Shown here one piece after another: positions 22,845 to 31,027 of a stretch of 39,937 nucleotides of DNA (the stretch's first letter is position 1; each line of letters opens with the position of its first letter). Source of the stretch: Candidatus Omnitrophota bacterium (lineage in GTDB: Bacteria; Omnitrophota; Omnitrophia; Omnitrophales; Danuiimicrobiaceae); the NCBI GenBank assembly GCA_016206815.1, contig JACQQT010000031.1:1-39937 (forward strand), written 5' to 3'. A model generated the notes under the pieces. That model was not told where the DNA came from. It searched no databases and worked only from the letters and a program-made list of their open reading frames with translations. Both the position numbers and the translations under genes were made by a program.

Positions 22845-23824
22845 AGAACGGTAAATCTTCCAAGGCAATTCGTAGACAGATTTCAATTTTGACCGGGAAT
22901 TCAAATCCGGGGTTGGCAAAGTCAATTTGCACACATTTGGGGGTGCCTTTAAGTCAGGCCGTGGTCGATCGTTTTCCGGAAGGGGAGATCCACGTTCAAA
23001 TTCAAGACAACATTCGCGGAAAGGACGTTTTTATCATTCAGTCCACCTCATCGCCGCCAAACGATCATCTCATGGAGCTTTTAATCTTGATTGATGCCGC
23101 CAGGCGGGCTTCCGCCTCGCGCGTGACGGCGGTGTTACCCTTTTATGGGTACGCCAGGCAGGACCGAAAAGACAAACCTCGCGTTCCGATTACGGCAAAG
23201 TTGGTTGCGAATCTACTGGTGAGTGCGGGAGCGGATCGGATTCTTGCGTTGGATTTGCATGCCGGTCAAATCCAGGGATTTTTTGACGTTCCCGTGGATC
23301 ATTTGTATTCCATTAACGTGCTGAGCAAGTATTTTTTGAAAAAGAAGCTGAAAAATCTGGCGATCGTTTCACCGGATGTGGGGGGAATTAAATTGGCGCG
23401 CGCTTACTCGAAACTTTTGGATGCGCCGCTTGCCATTGTCGACAAGCGCAGAGAGAGTGCGATGCAAACCAAGGTGATGCACCTGATCGGCGAAGTTCGG
23501 AATCGAAATGTGGTGATCGTGGATGACCTGGTTTCGACCGCGAGTTCTCTCATCGAAGCGGTTCAGGCACTCAAACGAGAGGGCTGCCTGGATGTTTATG
23601 CGGCGATTGTTCATCCTATTCTGGCCGGACCTGCGATTGCACGGATTCAGAAATCCGCAATCAAAGAATTGGTGGTTTCAAATTCAATAGCAATTCCAAA
23701 GGAGAAAATCATTAAGAAAATCAAGGTACTTTCTGTTGCGCCTCTCCTCGGGGAAGCCATCAAGCGAATTCATCAGAATGAATCGGTTAGTTTTTTATTT
23801 CATAAATCCGCAGTCGAAGCATAA
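22841..23824 (+). CDS. prs: Ribose-phosphate pyrophosphokinase (PRPP synthetase)
   Basis: Prs makes PRPP from ribose-5-phosphate and ATP for nucleotide, histidine and tryptophan synthesis. The 327-residue protein has FPEGEIHVQIQDNIRGKDVFIIQS, the PFYGYARQDRKDKPR metal/ATP region (100-114), LDLHAGQIQGFFDVPVDHL, SPDVGGIKLA, and the PRPP-binding loop VVIVDDLVSTASS. The true start is the ATG at 22841, overlapping the glmU stop by 4 nt with GAGGGAG just upstream. The frame is open further up only as an overlap of glmU. glmU-prs-ctc-pth is a gene order also seen in Firmicutes. Confidence 0.96.
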   Translation: MKNGKSSKAIRRQISILTGNSNPGLAKSICTHLGVPLSQAVVDRFPEGEIHVQIQDNIRGKDVFIIQSTSSPPNDHLMELLILIDAARRASASRVTAVLPFYGYARQDRKDKPRVPITAKLVANLLVSAGADRILALDLHAGQIQGFFDVPVDHLYSINVLSKYFLKKKLKNLAIVSPDVGGIKLARAYSKLLDAPLAIVDKRRESAMQTKVMHLIGEVRNRNVVIVDDLVSTASSLIEAVQALKREGCLDVYAAIVHPILAGPAIARIQKSAIKELVVSNSIAIPKEKIIKKIKVLSVAPLLGEAIKRIHQNESVSFLFHKSAVEA

Positions 23825-23860
23825 GAAGCATTTAAATTCATTGGAGGAAGGGAAGACGAA

Positions 23861-24577
23861 ATGAAGACAGTTCCTTTGAAAGCGAAATATCGTGAACAGA
23901 TCGGAAAACAAGCGGTTAAGAAACTCCGGGCCGATCAACGCGTTCCGGCGGTTGTGTATGGACACGGCAGCAAGGCGGCTCCGATTGAAGTTGGTTTAGA
24001 CGACTTGCTGAAGACGCTCCATACGAAAGCGGGCGAGAACGTGGTGATTCAGTTGTCCGTCGCAGGGCCCAAGGCATTTGAAAAGACAGTCGTTATTAAA
24101 GAAATACAACATAATCCTCTTACGGATGCCATCCGGCATATTGATTTTAATACCATTTCCTTGACGGAAAAGATTAAAGTGAAAGTTCCGCTTCATGTGA
24201 GAGGGGAAGCACCGGGCGTCAAAGAAGGCGGTGTTTTGGACGTGGTCCATCACGAAATTGAAGTCGAATGTCTGCCCACCGACATCCCCGAGCGTTTGGA
24301 TGCCGATATCTCTGTGATGAAGATTGGAGATACGATTCACATTCGGGAAATTACGTTTCCTCCGGGGGTCGTTTCGGAACTTCCGGCGGATGAGGTGGTC
24401 ATCGCGATTCATGTACCGAAAGTTGAAGAAGAGCCGGTACCGGAAGAAGCCCCGGCCGAGCCCGAGGTGATTGGCAAGGAGAAAAAAGAAGAAGGCGAAG
24501 CCGAGGTTGCCCCACCGGCACCAGCCGCCGGCGGTACGGAAGCGAAGAAAGATAAAGCTGCCGAAAAAGGAAAGTAG
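23861..24577 (+). CDS. rplY: Ribosomal protein bL25, Ctc form
   Basis: bL25 binds 5S rRNA in the large subunit. The 238-residue protein is the long Ctc/TL5 form. The N-terminal 5S-binding domain (about 1-95) includes KQAVKKLRADQRVPAVVYGHG and the IQHNPLTDAIRHIDF segment. A second all-beta domain (about 96-185) is followed by an acidic Glu/Ala/Pro/Lys-rich tail (about 190-238) that is likely disordered. GGAGG (23843-23847) and GGAAG (23851-23855) precede the ATG. It sits between prs and pth. Confidence 0.95.
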   Translation: MKTVPLKAKYREQIGKQAVKKLRADQRVPAVVYGHGSKAAPIEVGLDDLLKTLHTKAGENVVIQLSVAGPKAFEKTVVIKEIQHNPLTDAIRHIDFNTISLTEKIKVKVPLHVRGEAPGVKEGGVLDVVHHEIEVECLPTDIPERLDADISVMKIGDTIHIREITFPPGVVSELPADEVVIAIHVPKVEEEPVPEEAPAEPEVIGKEKKEEGEAEVAPPAPAAGGTEAKKDKAAEKGK

Positions 24578-24607
24578 AACGATCAGCTCGTTGACTGCGG
24601 GTATCTT

Positions 24608-25171
24608 GTGAAACTGATCATTGGTTTAGGCAATCCCGGAAAGCAATACGAGCGGACCCGGCACAATGTAGGATTTTTAGTTTGTGATGCGTTGGTTCGT
24701 TACGATGAGAACGGGTGGATGAGCGGTCAAGGACCTTTCGAGATCAATCGTTCGCCGTTTCAAAAGCGCTCAGGCGTAGTGATTGTGAAGCCCATGCTTT
24801 TCATGAATGAGAGCGGCCGGGCGGTTAAGGCTGCGCTGGATCAATTTCAGGCTGCCTCAGACCAATGTTTGGTTATAGTTGATGATGTGAACTTGCCCGT
24901 CGGGACGATTCGTTTCCGCAATCAGGGAAGTGCAGGCGGACATCACGGGCTTGAGTCCATCATCGAAGTGTTGGGGACAGCGAATTTCTCAAGGTTGCGT
25001 ATCGGAATCGGCACCACGGATTTGAGCAATCAAGACCTGACTGATTATGTGTTGGACGATTTTTCGGAGAAAGAATGGCAGCTGATCGTTCCGCACATCG
25101 AACGCGCACGCGATGCTTGCTTGGAGTGGATTCGAAGCGACGCGCAAACGGTGATGCAGCGCTACAATTGA
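24608..25171 (+). CDS. pth: Peptidyl-tRNA hydrolase
   Basis: Pth releases tRNA from peptidyl-tRNA dropped by ribosomes. The 187-residue protein has the canonical IIGLGNPGKQYERTRHNVGF start with catalytic H19, KPMLFMNESG, the VDDVNLPVG aspartate motif and GSAGGHHGLESI. The start codon is GTG at 24608; no ATG lies near the conserved N-terminus and no strong ribosome-binding site is visible. A MITE-like element starts 17 bp after its stop. Confidence 0.95.
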   Translation: MKLIIGLGNPGKQYERTRHNVGFLVCDALVRYDENGWMSGQGPFEINRSPFQKRSGVVIVKPMLFMNESGRAVKAALDQFQAASDQCLVIVDDVNLPVGTIRFRNQGSAGGHHGLESIIEVLGTANFSRLRIGIGTTDLSNQDLTDYVLDDFSEKEWQLIVPHIERARDACLEWIRSDAQTVMQRYN

Positions 25172-25188
25172 CAGATTGATAACCTGTT

Positions 25189-25265
25189 CTAGTACAGCGT
25201 GACAATTCAAATTGTGAATGTGTACAGTACCGCGGACACCTCAATTCAAAAGTAACGCGGCACTA
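25189..25265. mobile_element. MITE-like element, copy 2, between pth and rpsF
   Basis: This 77-bp sequence is identical to the copy after clpX. Here it is flanked on both sides by CTAG, the preferred target of IS630 itself, with TA as the likely duplicated dinucleotide. Its right end lies 5 bp from the -35 box of the rpsF promoter, so it may bring or insulate regulatory sequence. Confidence 0.8.
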
Positions 25266-25269
25266 GCGA

Positions 25270-25298
25270 TTGTTATTTGATTTAAGTTGTGTTAGAAT
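25270..25298 (+). promoter_or_regulatory. Sigma70-type promoter of the rpsF-dnaB operon
   Basis: TTGTTA (25270-25275) and TAGAAT (25293-25298) are spaced by 17 bp, with a predicted start near 25305. This leaves a leader of about 64 nt before the TTG start of rpsF. The promoter begins directly after the MITE copy. Confidence 0.55.
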
Positions 25299-25368
25299 AG
25301 CGCACTTTTGCCTGAGGGATCCCTGTAATTTATTTGATTAAAAGGACTTAAGAAGGAGGACATTCAAT

Positions 25369-25716
25369 TTGAAGACCTACGAGGCTTTAGTGATTTCCCC
25401 ATCTCAAGCAACTGCTGGTGGGCAGGATGGAAAACAGTTGTTTGAAGAGGCGGTCAAGAAACATACCGGGAAAATTTTAAATCATACCGATTTGGGAAAA
25501 CGCATTCTCGGTTACCCGGTGAAGAAAGTGCGCGAGGGATTTTTGACCTCTTTTACGTTTGAACTTTCTCCGGAGAAAGTAGATTCGCTAAAGGGCGCTC
25601 TTCAATTAGCGGATGGGATTGCTAAATTTACCATCACCCGTTTTATCCAGAAACAGATAACGGCTTCGGCAAAGCGGAAAAAATTGCCGGCAAGCCACGG
25701 CGCAGTTAAAAGGTAA
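25369..25716 (+). CDS. rpsF: Ribosomal protein bS6, TTG start
   Basis: bS6 is a small-subunit protein that pairs with bS18 on 16S rRNA. The 115-residue sequence shows KTYEALVISPS, LGKRILGYPVKKVREGFL and FTFELSPEKVDSL, and ends in a basic tail. The start codon is TTG at 25369: an exceptional ribosome-binding site AGAAGGAGGA (25351-25360) lies 8 nt upstream and no ATG fits. It is the first gene of the conserved rpsF-ssb-rpsR-rplI-dnaB cluster. The TTG may tune expression, as bS6 operons are often autoregulated; I saw no clear S6:S18-binding leader structure. Confidence 0.93.
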   Translation: MKTYEALVISPSQATAGGQDGKQLFEEAVKKHTGKILNHTDLGKRILGYPVKKVREGFLTSFTFELSPEKVDSLKGALQLADGIAKFTITRFIQKQITASAKRKKLPASHGAVKR

Positions 25717-25727
25717 AGGATCATTTT

Positions 25728-26198
25728 ATGGCAGCCAGTCTCAACCGGGTTCTTCTCATTGGTAATTTAACGCGCGATCCGGAGCTTCGGTATATCCCTT
25801 CCGGTCAGGCGGTGACCACGTTTACGATCGCCGTCAATCGAACGTACATGGCAGCAGCAGGGGACAAAAAAGAGGAAACGAGCTTTATCCGCGTGGTGGT
25901 TTGGGCCAAGCGAGCGGAGGTTTGCCATGAGTATCTTCGCAAAGGCAGCCCTGTTTTTGTAGAGGGAAGGTTGCAGAGCCGCAGTTGGGACGGGCCCGAC
26001 GGAAGCAAGCGAAGTACCATTGAAGTGGTAGCTCAAAACGTACAGTTCCTGGGACGCGGCGGGAAACAGACCGGATCGCAAGCGGACGTACCCGAACGTG
26101 AAGAGGCTATTATTGACGACTCATTGGAATCCACAAAAGAAAAATCGGTAGGGATTTTAAAAGAGGAGTTACGTCCGGACGAGGAAGTTCCTTTTTGA
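25728..26198 (+). CDS. ssb: Single-stranded DNA-binding protein
   Basis: SSB coats single-stranded DNA at replication forks and recruits repair factors. The 156-residue protein has an N-terminal OB fold (LNRVLLIGNLTRDPELRYIPSGQAVTTFTIAVNRT, FIRVVVWAKRAE, GSPVFVEGRLQSRSWD), a variable acidic linker and the C-terminal tip DEEVPF, the partner-docking motif. AAAGGA lies 7 nt before the ATG. It lies between rpsF and rpsR. Confidence 0.97.
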   Translation: MAASLNRVLLIGNLTRDPELRYIPSGQAVTTFTIAVNRTYMAAAGDKKEETSFIRVVVWAKRAEVCHEYLRKGSPVFVEGRLQSRSWDGPDGSKRSTIEVVAQNVQFLGRGGKQTGSQADVPEREEAIIDDSLESTKEKSVGILKEELRPDEEVPF

Positions 26199-26249
26199 CC
26201 TTTTTGACATCAACCATTTAACGTACGAGGGAGAGGCAGTATTCAACCA

Positions 26250-26558
26250 ATGGAAAAAAGAAGAAGTTACGGCAGCAATCAGACCCGAGAAAGAGGAAGA
26301 GGGAGAGAGCGAAAAGGTTTTGGAAAAGACAAAGAGCGGACTCCTCGCGTGTTTCGTAAGAAAGTTTGCCGCTTTTGTTCGGACAAAGCAGCGCAAATTG
26401 ATTATAAAGACATGGAGTCAATTCAAAAATTTTTAACTGAGAAAGGGAAAATTATCCCTCGTCGAATTACCGGCAATTGTTCAAAGCACCAACGTGCTTT
26501 AGCGCGCGCCATCAAGCGAAGTCGCCACAGCGCGTTGGTTGCATTTCAATCGGAGTAA
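26250..26558 (+). CDS. rpsR: Ribosomal protein bS18
   Basis: bS18 forms a heterodimer with bS6 in the small-subunit platform. The 102-residue protein has an Arg/Lys/Gly-rich N-terminal extension (about 1-36), then KKVCRFCSDKAAQIDYKDME, KGKIIPRRITGNCSKHQRALARAIKRSR and a short tail. Cysteines in CRFC and GNCSKH suggest the zinc-binding version of bS18. The start is ATG 26250; a GAGGGAGAGG stretch lies about 16 nt upstream. Confidence 0.95.
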   Translation: MEKRRSYGSNQTRERGRGRERKGFGKDKERTPRVFRKKVCRFCSDKAAQIDYKDMESIQKFLTEKGKIIPRRITGNCSKHQRALARAIKRSRHSALVAFQSE

Positions 26559-26561
26559 ACC

Positions 26562-27005
26562 GTGGAAGTGATCTTAGTTCAGGATGTCGACAAATTAGGA
26601 AAAGCAGGAGATCGAGTGAAAGTCCGCGAAGGGTACTCGAGGAATTTTTTGGTGCCGAGACGGCTTGCCGTTCCCGTGACGGAAGGCGGGCTCAGGTTTC
26701 TCGAGGCGAAAAAGAAACGTGCCGAAGAAAAAAGAGCTCAGGAAAAAGACCAAGCCCTCAAGATTGCCGAACGCCTCAAGCTGTGGACCTGCGCTTTGAA
26801 AGCGAAGGTCGGCGAAGAAGGAAAACTCTTTGGCTCTATCACACGTCAGGATATTGATACCGCCCTTCGGAAGGAAGGTTATGAGATTGACAAGCGGAAA
26901 ATTGATTTGGCAGAACCCATTCATCAGGTAGGAGAATACCAAGTCAGGATTAGACTTCATTCGGAAGTTGATGTTCGAATCAAAGTGATTGTCACTCAAA
27001 TTTAA
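26562..27005 (+). CDS. rplI: Ribosomal protein bL9
   Basis: bL9 is a two-domain large-subunit protein linked by a long helix. The 147-residue protein starts EVILVQDVDKLGKAGDRVKVREGYSRNFLVPR, the N-terminal rRNA-binding domain. A Lys/Glu-rich connecting helix (about 45-75) and the C-terminal domain with GKLFGSITRQDI follow. The start codon is GTG at 26562, with GGAG 6 nt upstream, 3 nt after the rpsR stop. Confidence 0.96.
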   Translation: MEVILVQDVDKLGKAGDRVKVREGYSRNFLVPRRLAVPVTEGGLRFLEAKKKRAEEKRAQEKDQALKIAERLKLWTCALKAKVGEEGKLFGSITRQDIDTALRKEGYEIDKRKIDLAEPIHQVGEYQVRIRLHSEVDVRIKVIVTQI

Positions 27006-27021
27006 ACGATCTAAAAGGTTC

Positions 27022-28380
27022 ATGGATATTCAAGACAGTCTCGTTGAAAAAATTCCGCCTCAAAATTTGGAAGCGGAAACCAGTGTGTTGGGTGCCATGT
27101 TGTTTACACCGGACGCTGTTTCACGCGCCATCGAAATTCTGAATGAATCCTTTTTTTATTCGGAAGCTCACCGCTACATTTTTTCTGCCATTGTTCAGCT
27201 ATTCGATCGCAATGAAGCCGTTGATTTGATTACCGTGACGGAAGCGTTGAGAAAACGGAAGCAGTTGGAGGCGATCGGCGGGGCAAGTTATCTGGCACAG
27301 TTGACCGCTGCCGTTCCGACGGCGGCAAACTTGGAGCATCATGCGCGCATCATCAAAGAAAAAGCGCTTCTCAGGAATCTGATTTCAACCGCGACTCAAA
27401 TCATCCAGGAAAGTTTTGATCTGACGACGGATGGCGGACGGGTTTTGGATCATGCAGAGAGGATGATTTTTGATATTAGCCAGCACCGGATTGAGGGCAA
27501 ATTTATCCGCGTCAACGAAATCATCAGAGATTCCATCGAAGCGATCGATCATTTATATCAACGCAAAGAGCATGTGACCGGATTGGCAACCGGTTTTCAT
27601 GATTTTGATACGAAGACCGCCGGACTTCAGCCGTCCGATTTCATTGTGATTGCGGGCAGGCCGTCGATGGGAAAATCTGCCTTTGTTTCCGGGATTGCCG
27701 AACACGCGAGCGTCGTGCTGGGGAAGCCCATCGCTTTTTTTTCGTTGGAAATGAGTAAGGAGCAGCTCGTTCAAAGGATGCTTTGCTCCCATGCGCGGGT
27801 GGATGCCCAAAAAGTGAGAACGGGTTATCTGTCTCATTCGGACTGGCCGAAATTGACCAGTGCCGCCGGTAAGCTTTCTGAAGCCCCCATTTTTATTGAT
27901 GATACGCCGGTGATGAATGTGCTGGAGCTTCGCGCGAAAGCGCGCCGCCTGAAAGCGCAACACGGCATTGAACTTGTCATTGTCGATTATTTGCAATTGC
28001 TCGACAGCCGTTCCCGTGCGGAAAATAGGCAGCAGGAAATCACAGAGATCTCCCGTTCTTTGAAAGCACTTGCACGTGAATTGCGGGTGCCCGTGATTGC
28101 CATTAGCCAATTGTCGCGCGCTGTGGAATCACGAACCGGAAACCGCCCACAACTTTCAGATTTGCGTGAGTCTGGCGCGATCGAACAAGATGCGGATCTG
28201 GTCGTTTTCCTATTTCGAGAGGAGTATTACCATCCGACGGAAGAAAACCGAAATCGGGCTGAAGCGATTATCGCAAAGCAGCGGAACGGTCCGACAGGAT
28301 CGATCGATTTAATTTTCCTAAAAGAATGGACCCGATTTGATAATCCGGAATTCCGCCGGGAGGAACCGGGAATTTATTGA
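27022..28380 (+). CDS. dnaB: Replicative DNA helicase DnaB
   Basis: DnaB is the hexameric fork helicase. The 452-residue protein has the N-terminal primase-binding domain (PPQNLEAETSVLGAMLF, GGASYLAQL at 87-94), a linker helix and the RecA-like domain. That domain has GLATGFHDFDTKTAGLQPSDFIVIAGRPSMGKS (Walker A at 212-219), FSLEMSKEQL, Walker B LVIVDYLQLL and SDLRESGAIEQDADLVVFLFREE. No intein is present. The ATG at 27022 has AAAGG 4 nt upstream; an in-frame TTG at 26989 overlaps rplI and is less likely. Its stop lies at the base of the first hairpin of the array that follows. Confidence 0.97.
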   Translation: MDIQDSLVEKIPPQNLEAETSVLGAMLFTPDAVSRAIEILNESFFYSEAHRYIFSAIVQLFDRNEAVDLITVTEALRKRKQLEAIGGASYLAQLTAAVPTAANLEHHARIIKEKALLRNLISTATQIIQESFDLTTDGGRVLDHAERMIFDISQHRIEGKFIRVNEIIRDSIEAIDHLYQRKEHVTGLATGFHDFDTKTAGLQPSDFIVIAGRPSMGKSAFVSGIAEHASVVLGKPIAFFSLEMSKEQLVQRMLCSHARVDAQKVRTGYLSHSDWPKLTSAAGKLSEAPIFIDDTPVMNVLELRAKARRLKAQHGIELVIVDYLQLLDSRSRAENRQQEITEISRSLKALARELRVPVIAISQLSRAVESRTGNRPQLSDLRESGAIEQDADLVVFLFREEYYHPTEENRNRAEAIIAKQRNGPTGSIDLIFLKEWTRFDNPEFRREEPGIY

Positions 28381-28549
28381 TCGGTCGGGATATCTCCCGA
28401 CCGATCATCCCAGCACCGCACATGTTTTAAGCATGTTGTGCGGTGCGTGGGATTACAATGTAACCCTGACGCGCCTTGAAGCAAGATAAAGTGATTCAAG
28501 GCGCTAAGGGTGACCTCTCTGGGAAATATACAAGAATTCCCAGAGAGGT
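28379..28549 (+). other. Array of four consecutive long hairpins between dnaB and bamA
   Basis: Four different hairpins follow one another with almost no spacing. H1: perfect 12-bp stem GATCGGTCGGGA (28379-28390) with 28395-28406, loop TATC. H2: 28407-28422 with 28437-28453, 16 pairs and one bulged G. H3: ACCCT plus GCGCCTTGAA (28463-28467, 28471-28480) with 28495-28504 and 28507-28511. H4: perfect 13-bp stem ACCTCTCTGGGAA (28513-28525) with 28537-28549. No U-tract follows any of them. The region could be a multi-hairpin terminator, a structured bamA leader or an sRNA. No coding potential was recognised. Confidence 0.75.
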
Positions 28550-28584
28550 TCAATTTATTAAACCATTAGCCTACTGAATCTACT

Positions 28585-30963
28585 ATGCATTCATCTCGTT
28601 CATCTCTTTTCATCTCATTCCTAACCGCGATCTGTTGTTTTATTTTTGCGCATGCCGTATTCGCAGAATCTGAAACACAAGCGGTCCAACCCCAAGCTGA
28701 AGAACAACAGGCTCAACCTGAAGCAGAAAGTTCGCAAGAGCAAAAACAAAACTTGAATGTGATTCGAATTGATGTACGCGGAAATCAAGCGATTAGCACG
28801 AGTACGATATTGAATAATATGAAGACTCGGTCCGGCATGGAGTTGAATCAACAAGTGATGAACGAGGACATCAAGCGCTTGTATGGAACCGGATTTTTTC
28901 TGGACGTTCGGGTTGAAATCGAAGAAGCGACCGACGGCATCCGACTTGTTGTTGTCGTGACCGAAAAACCGATCGTCCGGTACATCGTGATTGAAGGCGC
29001 TCAACTCGTCAAAGAGCGCGATATCCGGAAAGAGTTGGGCTTGATCGAAGGACAGGCGCTGGATGAGTTTTCGATTAAACAAGGAATTAATAAAGTGAAA
29101 GATCGTTATGCCAGCAAAGGTTTCCGGTTTGCAAAAATCAGGTACCGCATCGAAACGGACCGGAGAACGAAAGAGGCGACGGTCTATATCAACATTGAAG
29201 AGGGAAAGAAATTTCGAGTGAATCGGATTCGTTTCGAAGGCGTCCAATCGTTTAAAGAACGCAGGCTCCAGAAGTTGATGCGAACGAAGGCACGGAATAT
29301 TTTCTTGTTGCGGCTGGGAACCTTCCGGGAAGAGAAATTCAGCGATGATCTGGACCGTTTGAGCGCTTTCTACCAATCCCAAGGTTTTCTGGAGGTTCGT
29401 ATTAATCATGATTTTGAATACGACGAGGCAAACGGCAGAGTGACGATCGTGATTCAGGCGGTTGAAGGCAGACGGTATCAGACAGGTCGCATTGAGATCG
29501 ATGGGGTTCGAGCACTTCCCGAAAGTGAAATCTGGCAGCGCTTGGAGATGCTGCCCGGTACCGTTTTCTCGCAGCAGAATTTAGCCGGAGAAATTGAACG
29601 TATCCGCGATTTTTATTATCGTTACGGGTATATGAACGTACAGATTTTTCCGGACGTCAAAGTCGATGACGAAGCAGCAAAAGCGGATGTGAAGTACCAA
29701 ATTAAAGAAGGCGACCTTTATTTCATTGATAAAGTGAAAATCCGCGGGAATACAAAAACCAAGGATATTGTCATCCGGCGAGAACTTCGAATTCGCCCTG
29801 GCGATAAGTTTGACGGAGGGGCAATTGACCGTTCGAAACAGCGGTTGGAGAACCTCGGCTTTTTTGATGAGGTTTCCTATGATACGGAGCCGTCCACGAT
29901 TCCGAACCGCCGGGACATTGTTTTTAAGGTAAAAGAGAAGCGGACAGGAGAATTGTCTTTCGGTGCAGGGATCAGTTCGATCGATCAATTCGTCGGCTTT
30001 GCCGAAATTGCGCAGCGGAATTTCGATCTAATGAACTGGCCCCGTCTGACAGGCGGCGGTCAGAATATTGCACTCCGCGGCAGGTGGGGAACGATTACGC
30101 GTGATTTTTCTTTTAATTTTGACGAACCCTATCTTTTTAACAAACCCATTTCTTTCGGTCTCGATGTTTATGATGTGCGCACCGAAAATCGAAACGTCGA
30201 CTTCAGGGAAGAGCGCCTCGGCATCGGCACGACCTTTTCAAAAGCGTTCACTGATTTTATCCGGGCAGGGTTCGGTTACAAAATTGAACAAGTCGATTTG
30301 GATGAAATCTCAAGCGATGCCTCACCGGACGTTGTGCTGTTTAGCGGGAAAACTTTCCTCAGCCGGCTGAAAACTTTCCTCAGCCGGGATACGCGCGATA
30401 ACGTTTTCTTTCCGACAAAAGGCTGGGTCGCCGGTGTTTCCGGAGAATTAATTGGTACCTTCTTGGGCGGCGATGAAGATTATTACATTTTTCAAGCAAA
30501 TGCTACGAAGTACTGGAGTTTTGGGGAAGAACACAAACATGTGATCGAAGGACGTGTCCGTGCAGGGGTAACCGATGATTTGGGATCTGAGCAAGTCCCT
30601 GTTTTTGACCGGTTTTTTGCCGGTGGTTTCGGAACCGTCCGAGGGTATAATTTCAGACGCGTGGGTCCGATTGAAGGAGGCAGCGCGATCGGCGGTAACA
30701 CCATGTTAATTTTGAATTTGGAATATACGTTTCCGATACCGTATCTCGAAAATTTTAAGGGAGCCGTTTTTATTGATGCCGGCGATATCGAAGGAGACAG
30801 TTACAAGTTGGATTTTGGGGAATTCCGGGTGAGTATCGGTCCCGGCATCAAAATTAATACTCCGTTGGGGCCGATTGCGTTTTATTACGGGTTGCCGATT
30901 ATGAATCGAGATACGGAAGACAAGAACGGTAGGTTTGAGTTTAGTTTGAGTCGCAGCTTTTAA
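28585..30963 (+). CDS. bamA: Outer membrane protein assembly factor BamA
   Basis: BamA inserts beta-barrel proteins into the outer membrane. The 792-residue protein has a signal peptide (about 1-27, AHAVFA) and a Gln/Glu-rich linker. Five POTRA repeats follow, starting near residues 52, 130, 208, 290 and 367, each with a V.I.G pattern such as IRIDVRGN, IRFEGV, IEIDGV and VKIRGN. The Omp85 barrel carries the lid motif TVRGYNFR and a final phenylalanine (FSLSRSF), the barrel insertion signal. A 7-residue tandem duplication (KTFLSRL KTFLSRD) lies in the barrel. It is the first gene of an envelope operon with skp and lpx genes. Confidence 0.97.
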   Translation: MHSSRSSLFISFLTAICCFIFAHAVFAESETQAVQPQAEEQQAQPEAESSQEQKQNLNVIRIDVRGNQAISTSTILNNMKTRSGMELNQQVMNEDIKRLYGTGFFLDVRVEIEEATDGIRLVVVVTEKPIVRYIVIEGAQLVKERDIRKELGLIEGQALDEFSIKQGINKVKDRYASKGFRFAKIRYRIETDRRTKEATVYINIEEGKKFRVNRIRFEGVQSFKERRLQKLMRTKARNIFLLRLGTFREEKFSDDLDRLSAFYQSQGFLEVRINHDFEYDEANGRVTIVIQAVEGRRYQTGRIEIDGVRALPESEIWQRLEMLPGTVFSQQNLAGEIERIRDFYYRYGYMNVQIFPDVKVDDEAAKADVKYQIKEGDLYFIDKVKIRGNTKTKDIVIRRELRIRPGDKFDGGAIDRSKQRLENLGFFDEVSYDTEPSTIPNRRDIVFKVKEKRTGELSFGAGISSIDQFVGFAEIAQRNFDLMNWPRLTGGGQNIALRGRWGTITRDFSFNFDEPYLFNKPISFGLDVYDVRTENRNVDFREERLGIGTTFSKAFTDFIRAGFGYKIEQVDLDEISSDASPDVVLFSGKTFLSRLKTFLSRDTRDNVFFPTKGWVAGVSGELIGTFLGGDEDYYIFQANATKYWSFGEEHKHVIEGRVRAGVTDDLGSEQVPVFDRFFAGGFGTVRGYNFRRVGPIEGGSAIGGNTMLILNLEYTFPIPYLENFKGAVFIDAGDIEGDSYKLDFGEFRVSIGPGIKINTPLGPIAFYYGLPIMNRDTEDKNGRFEFSLSRSF

Positions 30964-31027
30964 GCACTTATTGACATTTGTGCAGTCACGAACCATTCTT
31001 TAAAACGGAGAGGAAAGGAGTTTTTCA

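Noticed and set aside
30971..30976. Perfect TTGACA between bamA and skp as a -35 box
   Set aside because: At 16-18 bp there is only CATTCT or ATTCTT, a poor -10 box, so a promoter is not supported.
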